Shown: positions 6,826 through 7,826 of the stretch, one piece after another
Layout of the letters: every line of letters begins with the position of its first letter
Position numbering within the stretch: the stretch's first letter is position 1
Origin: an uncultured Alphaproteobacteria bacterium
Lineage (GTDB): Bacteria; Pseudomonadota; Alphaproteobacteria; CAKMZR01
Length of the DNA: 7,826 nt
Reading direction: 5' to 3'
Assembly (NCBI GenBank): GCA_929200455.1
Contig: CAKMZR010000071.1
Coordinates: forward strand, 1 to 7,826
Made by a program: the position numbers and the translations under genes
The notes under the pieces: model-generated
The model's database searches: none
Told to the model about the DNA's origin: nothing
What the model saw: only the letters and a program-made list of their open reading frames with translations

Positions 6826-6840
6826 CTTCTGCACAGAAGT
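6825..6840. promoter_or_regulatory. 16-bp inverted repeat at the nrdJ -35 element, possible operator
   Basis: ACTTCTG-CA-CAGAAGT is a perfect inverted repeat with seven-base arms and a two-base centre. Its left-hand base coincides with the first base of the minus-strand -35 element of nrdJ. A partial second copy, TTCTGCACA (6817-6825), lies 11 bp to the left, overlapping the promoter, so the sequence TTCTGCACA is directly repeated (6817-6825 and 6828-6836). It does not match the NrdR box or an alphaproteobacterial SOS box, so the binding protein is unknown. Confidence 0.4.
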
Positions 6841-6914
6841 GAGAGTGTTTTTGGCGTGTCATTTTTGGTCTTGATGTTCTGACGGCTTAAGAGTTTTTCA
6901 CCACAAGAGGAGGG

Positions 6915-6920
6915 TATAAT
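6915..6920 (+). promoter_or_regulatory. consensus -10 element upstream of candidate small RNA
   Basis: A perfect TATAAT lies on the + strand just before the first paired bases of the candidate RNA at 6925-7064. The -35 region is poor: the bases 16-18 bp upstream (about 6891-6897) read GAGTTTT. The element may be functional with an activator or extended contacts, or be a chance match in AT-rich sequence. Confidence 0.3.
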
Positions 6921-6924
6921 TATT

Positions 6925-7064
6925 TGCCCACGAGGGCAAGACCTTCCTACCAAGTTTTGGGTATATTTTAAAGGTTTCCACTACATCTAGTGGGTGAGGT
7001 TGTTTGGAAATCTGGCAGGTTCGTGAAGTGTCAAGGCATAAAAGCGGCTATAAATTTTTTTTTT
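6925..7064 (+). ncRNA. candidate structured small RNA between nrdJ and alaX
   Basis: The stretch can fold as a long irregular hairpin whose helices nest in order: TGCC (6925-6928) with GGCA (7035-7038), CACGA (6929-6933) with TCGTG (7021-7025), ACCT (6941-6944) with AGGT (7017-7020), CC (6946-6947) with GG (7014-7015), and AGGTTTCC (6972-6979) with GGAAATCT (7006-7013, one G-T pair). An alternative local hairpin TTGCCC-ACGA-GGGCAA (6924-6939) competes with the outer helices. A TATAAT lies at 6915-6920 and a run of ten T at 7055-7064, both suiting + strand transcription, although no strong stem directly precedes the T-run. A long rod with internal bubbles recalls 6S RNA, but I cannot identify the family, and it is not SRP RNA, tmRNA or RNase P RNA by any motif I can see. 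The complement could fold similarly, so the strand is a preference. Confidence 0.3.
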
Positions 7065-7093
7065 GAGGTGGAGAATGTACATGAAATGATGTC

Positions 7094-7826
7094 TTAGGAG
7101 AAGACGATAGTGACGCGTTTATTGAGTTGTCCTTTGTTCTCGATTTTGGCGACTTTGAGTGTGGGAATATCTTTTGTGGAAGCGACGTGAGTCCCGCCGC
7201 AAGGTTGGAGGTCGACGGGTGCGTGTTCTGGACCGATTCTTACGAGTCGGAGGCTTTCGGAATTTCGGGGCGGTTGGACGCTGAGGGTTCGGACGATGTG
7301 TGGGTTGAGGTCGAGAAATTCCCAGTCTGTATAGAAGGGAGTGACGGTGAGATTTTTTTGAGCGAGGTTATTGAGTTTTTCTGAGATTTCGTCTTTGTGC
7401 GGCATGGGTTGCCCTTGAGTGTCGAAGTCGAGTCGGCTTTTTTCTGGAGAGATGCTGCCGCCTGTGACGCTGAAGGCGAGGGTTGCACAGAGGAGGTGGA
7501 GGGATGTGTGCATAGCCATGACGGCTTGTCGAAAAGTCCAGTCGATGTGTTGAGCGAGATTTTCTCCGAGGGGAGGCAGAGGGTCATCGGGGTGTAGGCA
7601 TAGGAGGCAAGAGTGTGGTTCTTGTCCTTTGAGGGTTTCGATGACGCGAAAGGTGTGTCCGAGGGATGAGGAGAGATTGCCTTTGTCGCCGGGTTGTCCG
7701 CCGCCTTTGGGGAAGAAGAGGGAGACATCGAGTTGGACTGCGTGTTTTTCTGTGTCGTGGTGTACGACGGTGCTTTGGGGGAGAGATGATTCGAAAGGTT
7801 TATGGTAGAAGGCGAGGGAGGGGTGG
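7094..7826 (-). CDS. alaX: AlaX-type alanyl-tRNA editing protein, 5' end missing
   Basis: AlaX proteins are free-standing relatives of the alanyl-tRNA synthetase editing domain; they hydrolyse Ser (and in some cases Gly) wrongly attached to tRNA-Ala in the cytoplasm. The frame is open without interruption from the right edge (first whole codon ends at 7825) to TAA at 7096-7094, about 243 residues, near the full size of the medium AlaX class. The visible order is an N-terminal strand region (FYHKPFESSLPQSTVV), the FFPKGGGQPGDKG loop of the OB-like domain, the first zinc motif HxxxH (MHTSLHLL, His codons 7510-7508 and 7498-7496), DWEFLDLNPHIVRT, and the second zinc motif CGGTH (Cys codon 7201-7199, His codon 7189-7187). 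All four zinc ligands are present. No synthetase catalytic core is seen. It lies upstream of nrdJ on the same strand, but 454 bp away with an apparent separate nrdJ promoter, so co-transcription is unlikely. Confidence 0.93.
   Translation of the reverse strand, partial: HPSLAFYHKPFESSLPQSTVVHHDTEKHAVQLDVSLFFPKGGGQPGDKGNLSSSLGHTFRVIETLKGQEPHSCLLCLHPDDPLPPLGENLAQHIDWTFRQAVMAMHTSLHLLCATLAFSVTGGSISPEKSRLDFDTQGQPMPHKDEISEKLNNLAQKNLTVTPFYTDWEFLDLNPHIVRTLSVQPPRNSESLRLVRIGPEHAPVDLQPCGGTHVASTKDIPTLKVAKIENKGQLNKRVTIVFS

Noticed and set aside
7005..7034. Minus-strand ACCTGCC resembling the end of a cobalamin-riboswitch B12 box, upstream of nrdJ
   Set aside because: The rest of the B12 box and the conserved core are absent, and the site lies beyond the likely nrdJ promoter, about 370 bp from the start codon.
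7005..7034. Perfect minus-strand TTGACA (7034-7029) as a promoter for nrdJ or an RNA
   Set aside because: At spacings of 16-18 bp the downstream hexamer has only about two matches to TATAAT.

Overview
The window looks like ordinary chromosomal DNA from an alphaproteobacterium, possibly Rhodospirillales/Acetobacteraceae-like. The reasons are an approximately 1180-residue adenosylcobalamin-dependent ribonucleotide reductase with a C-terminal zinc ribbon, a LexA of the alphaproteobacterial type with a long linker, and a BolA of the His-containing type. The genus cannot be named from sequence alone. I see no phage, insertion sequence, CRISPR array, tRNA or rRNA, and no convincing new multi-gene system.

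Layout. From the left edge, the 3' part of an M20-family amidohydrolase runs on the + strand and ends at 710. It converges on a minus-strand block across a G-rich 36-bp tandem repeat (about 731-845). That block is lexA (1403-2164) followed by a small unrecognised protein with a probable signal peptide (854-1246, open frame to 1390). Upstream of lexA is a 218-bp divergent spacer (2165-2382), G-rich near lexA and then with a pyrimidine tract and a purine tract. It leads into an unrecognised 87-residue + strand gene (2383-2646). This gene converges on bolA (2695-3003, minus), which lies 90 bp downstream of the large nrdJ gene (3094-6639, minus). The right edge holds most of an AlaX-type tRNA-editing protein (7094 to the edge, minus, 5' end missing).

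The only long stretch without a protein gene is 6640-7093. It appears to hold, from nrdJ outward: a two-hairpin nrdJ leader (6680-6769), a sigma70-like nrdJ promoter (6797-6825), a 16-bp inverted repeat abutting its -35 element (6825-6840), and a possible + strand structured RNA (about 6925-7064) with a TATAAT just upstream and a T10 run at its end. No cobalamin riboswitch is recognisable there although nrdJ needs B12.

How the genes relate. The genes are housekeeping functions rather than one pathway: deoxyribonucleotide synthesis (nrdJ), SOS control (lexA), iron-sulfur/redox homeostasis (bolA), translation quality control (alaX) and amide hydrolysis (M20). nrdJ-bolA and lexA-small secreted protein are each arranged so that co-transcription is possible. 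The + strand is G- and T-rich whichever strand is coding, which points to strong replication-strand asymmetry. It also explains the Pro/Thr/Asn/Lys/Gln-rich character of the minus-strand proteins and the Gly/Val/Glu/Trp-rich character of the M20 protein.
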